Shown: one piece after another, positions 63,331 through 64,000 of the stretch
How the letters are laid out: each line of letters starts with the position of its first letter
Numbering within the stretch: the first letter of the stretch is position 1
Origin: Microtetraspora glauca
GTDB lineage: Bacteria > Actinomycetota > Actinomycetes > Streptomycetales > Streptomycetaceae
NCBI GenBank assembly: GCA_000721275.1
Contig: JOFO01000032.1
Coordinates: forward strand, 1-64,000
Length of the DNA stretch: 64,000 nt
Reading direction: 5' to 3'
Made by a program: the position numbers and the translations under genes
The notes under the pieces: generated by a model
Databases searched by the model: none
What the model was told of the DNA's origin: nothing
What the model saw: only the letters and a program-made list of their open reading frames with translations

Positions 63331-64000
63331 ATGGGGGATTCCGACTCTTCGGCGGCGGGCTGGCTGCTCATCGCGCTGTCCGCGGCGCTTGCCGCGGTCG
63401 TGGTGCTCGCCGGCGCACTCGTCAGGACGCGGCGCCGCCACCGGGCGGCCCTGGAGGAACGCGGCTGGCTGCTGGAGCGGGAGCGGGAGGGCGCCGCCGC
63501 CGCGGCGGTGGACGCCGAACGGGCCAGGATCGCGGCCGAACTGCATGACATCGTCAGCCACAACGTCAGCCTGATGGTCGTGCAGGCGAGCGCGGCCCGC
63601 GAAGTGCTGGCCACGATGCCCGACGAGGCGGCGGCCGCGATGGGCGCCGTCGAAGCGGCCGGCCGGGACGCGATGACGGAGCTGCGCCATCTGCTCGGCC
63701 TGCTCGCCCCCGCCCAGAACGGCGAGGACGGACCGTACGCCGGGGATGCCGGGCCCGCCCTCGCCCCGCAGCCGAGCCTCAGCCGGCTCAGCGCGCTGAT
63801 CGACCGGATCTCCTTCGCCGGCCTGCCGGTCGAGGTGCGGATCTCCGGGGAACCGCGTCCGTTGCCGGTCGGGATCGACGTCACGGCGTACCGGATCATC
63901 CAGGAGGCACTGACCAATGCGCTCAAACACGGCGACGGAGCGAAGGCGGAGGTGACCGTGAGGTACGCGGAACGCTGGTTGCGGGTCGAGGTCCTGAACA
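63331..64000 (+). CDS. Sensor histidine kinase (NarL type), cut by the window edge
   Basis: ATG 63331, at least 223 codons, no stop inside the window. A short N-terminal membrane helix (WLLIALSAALAAVVVLAGALV) is followed by an Arg-rich linker. The HisKA_3 helix is AERARIAAELHDIVSHNVSLMVVQASAARE, with the phospho-accepting His. The ATPase N-box is YRIIQEALTNALKHG. The remaining G-box region lies beyond the edge. It is divergent from the ABC ATPase and probably controls that exporter with a regulator just outside the window. Confidence 0.92.
   Translation, partial: MGDSDSSAAGWLLIALSAALAAVVVLAGALVRTRRRHRAALEERGWLLEREREGAAAAAVDAERARIAAELHDIVSHNVSLMVVQASAAREVLATMPDEAAAAMGAVEAAGRDAMTELRHLLGLLAPAQNGEDGPYAGDAGPALAPQPSLSRLSALIDRISFAGLPVEVRISGEPRPLPVGIDVTAYRIIQEALTNALKHGDGAKAEVTVRYAERWLRVEVLN

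Overview
The DNA is actinobacterial and almost certainly Streptomyces: very high GC with strong third-position GC bias, frequent GTG starts, and several families typical of the genus. The decisive clue to the replicon is the tap-tpg pair at 32357-35129, which encodes the telomere-associated protein and the terminal protein of linear Streptomyces replicons. The first 345 bases are an array of GC-rich hairpins with 3-nt loops, the sequence type found at such telomeres. I read the window as the terminal or subterminal part of a linear plasmid or chromosome arm. It is rich in transferred, truncated and frameshifted genes.

Layout. 1-1983: hairpin arrays, one small gene and a truncated Nudix gene. 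2140-5908: a methyltransferase, a DNA-binding protein, and a two-gene nuclease-bearing unit that could be a defence system. 6550-10113: a zinc-ribbon protein, a truncated winged-helix protein whose 3' end carries a phased palindromic repeat, a helicase remnant and an istB remnant. 11459-13867: an apparently intact ISL3-family element with an 8-bp target duplication that carries a SUKH (SMI1/KNR4) gene between its inverted repeats. 14182-14687: a likely toxin-antitoxin pair. 15105-15680: lexA and ynfA remnants.

15755-24526 is a coherent sulfur island: methyltransferase, MFS transporter, metallo-beta-lactamase/rhodanese protein, ArsR-rhodanese regulator, cysteine desulfurase, Cys/Met-type PLP enzyme, AhpD-like protein, a second MFS transporter and a TusA-like protein. 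The genes mostly overlap or abut, and the divergent promoter carries a perfect palindrome. The likely job is sensing and handling sulfide or persulfide sulfur. 24559-26174 is a MarR regulator, methyltransferase and GerW/YtfJ-like cluster.

26233-28164 holds integrase, Nudix and HD-domain remnants. 28780-35129 is the replicon-end module: tap, tpg, three small genes and a large helicase, all leftward. A 23-codon unit faces away from tap, and related units lie at 6987 and 49985. 36450-40188 is an ABC exporter next to a two-component system whose kinase is frameshifted. 40569-43495 holds three secreted proteins and a LysR regulator. 43628-52304 is heavily decayed (several frameshifted genes, a polymerase fragment, two hydrolase fragments) with a few intact genes. 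54804-56780 is an enolase gene divergent from a MarR regulator. An IS1182-type remnant follows, and the window ends in an ABC/FtsX exporter divergent from a histidine kinase that runs off the edge.

Limits: all functional calls come from reading motifs by eye. Frameshifts could be real or sequencing errors, especially in G/C runs.
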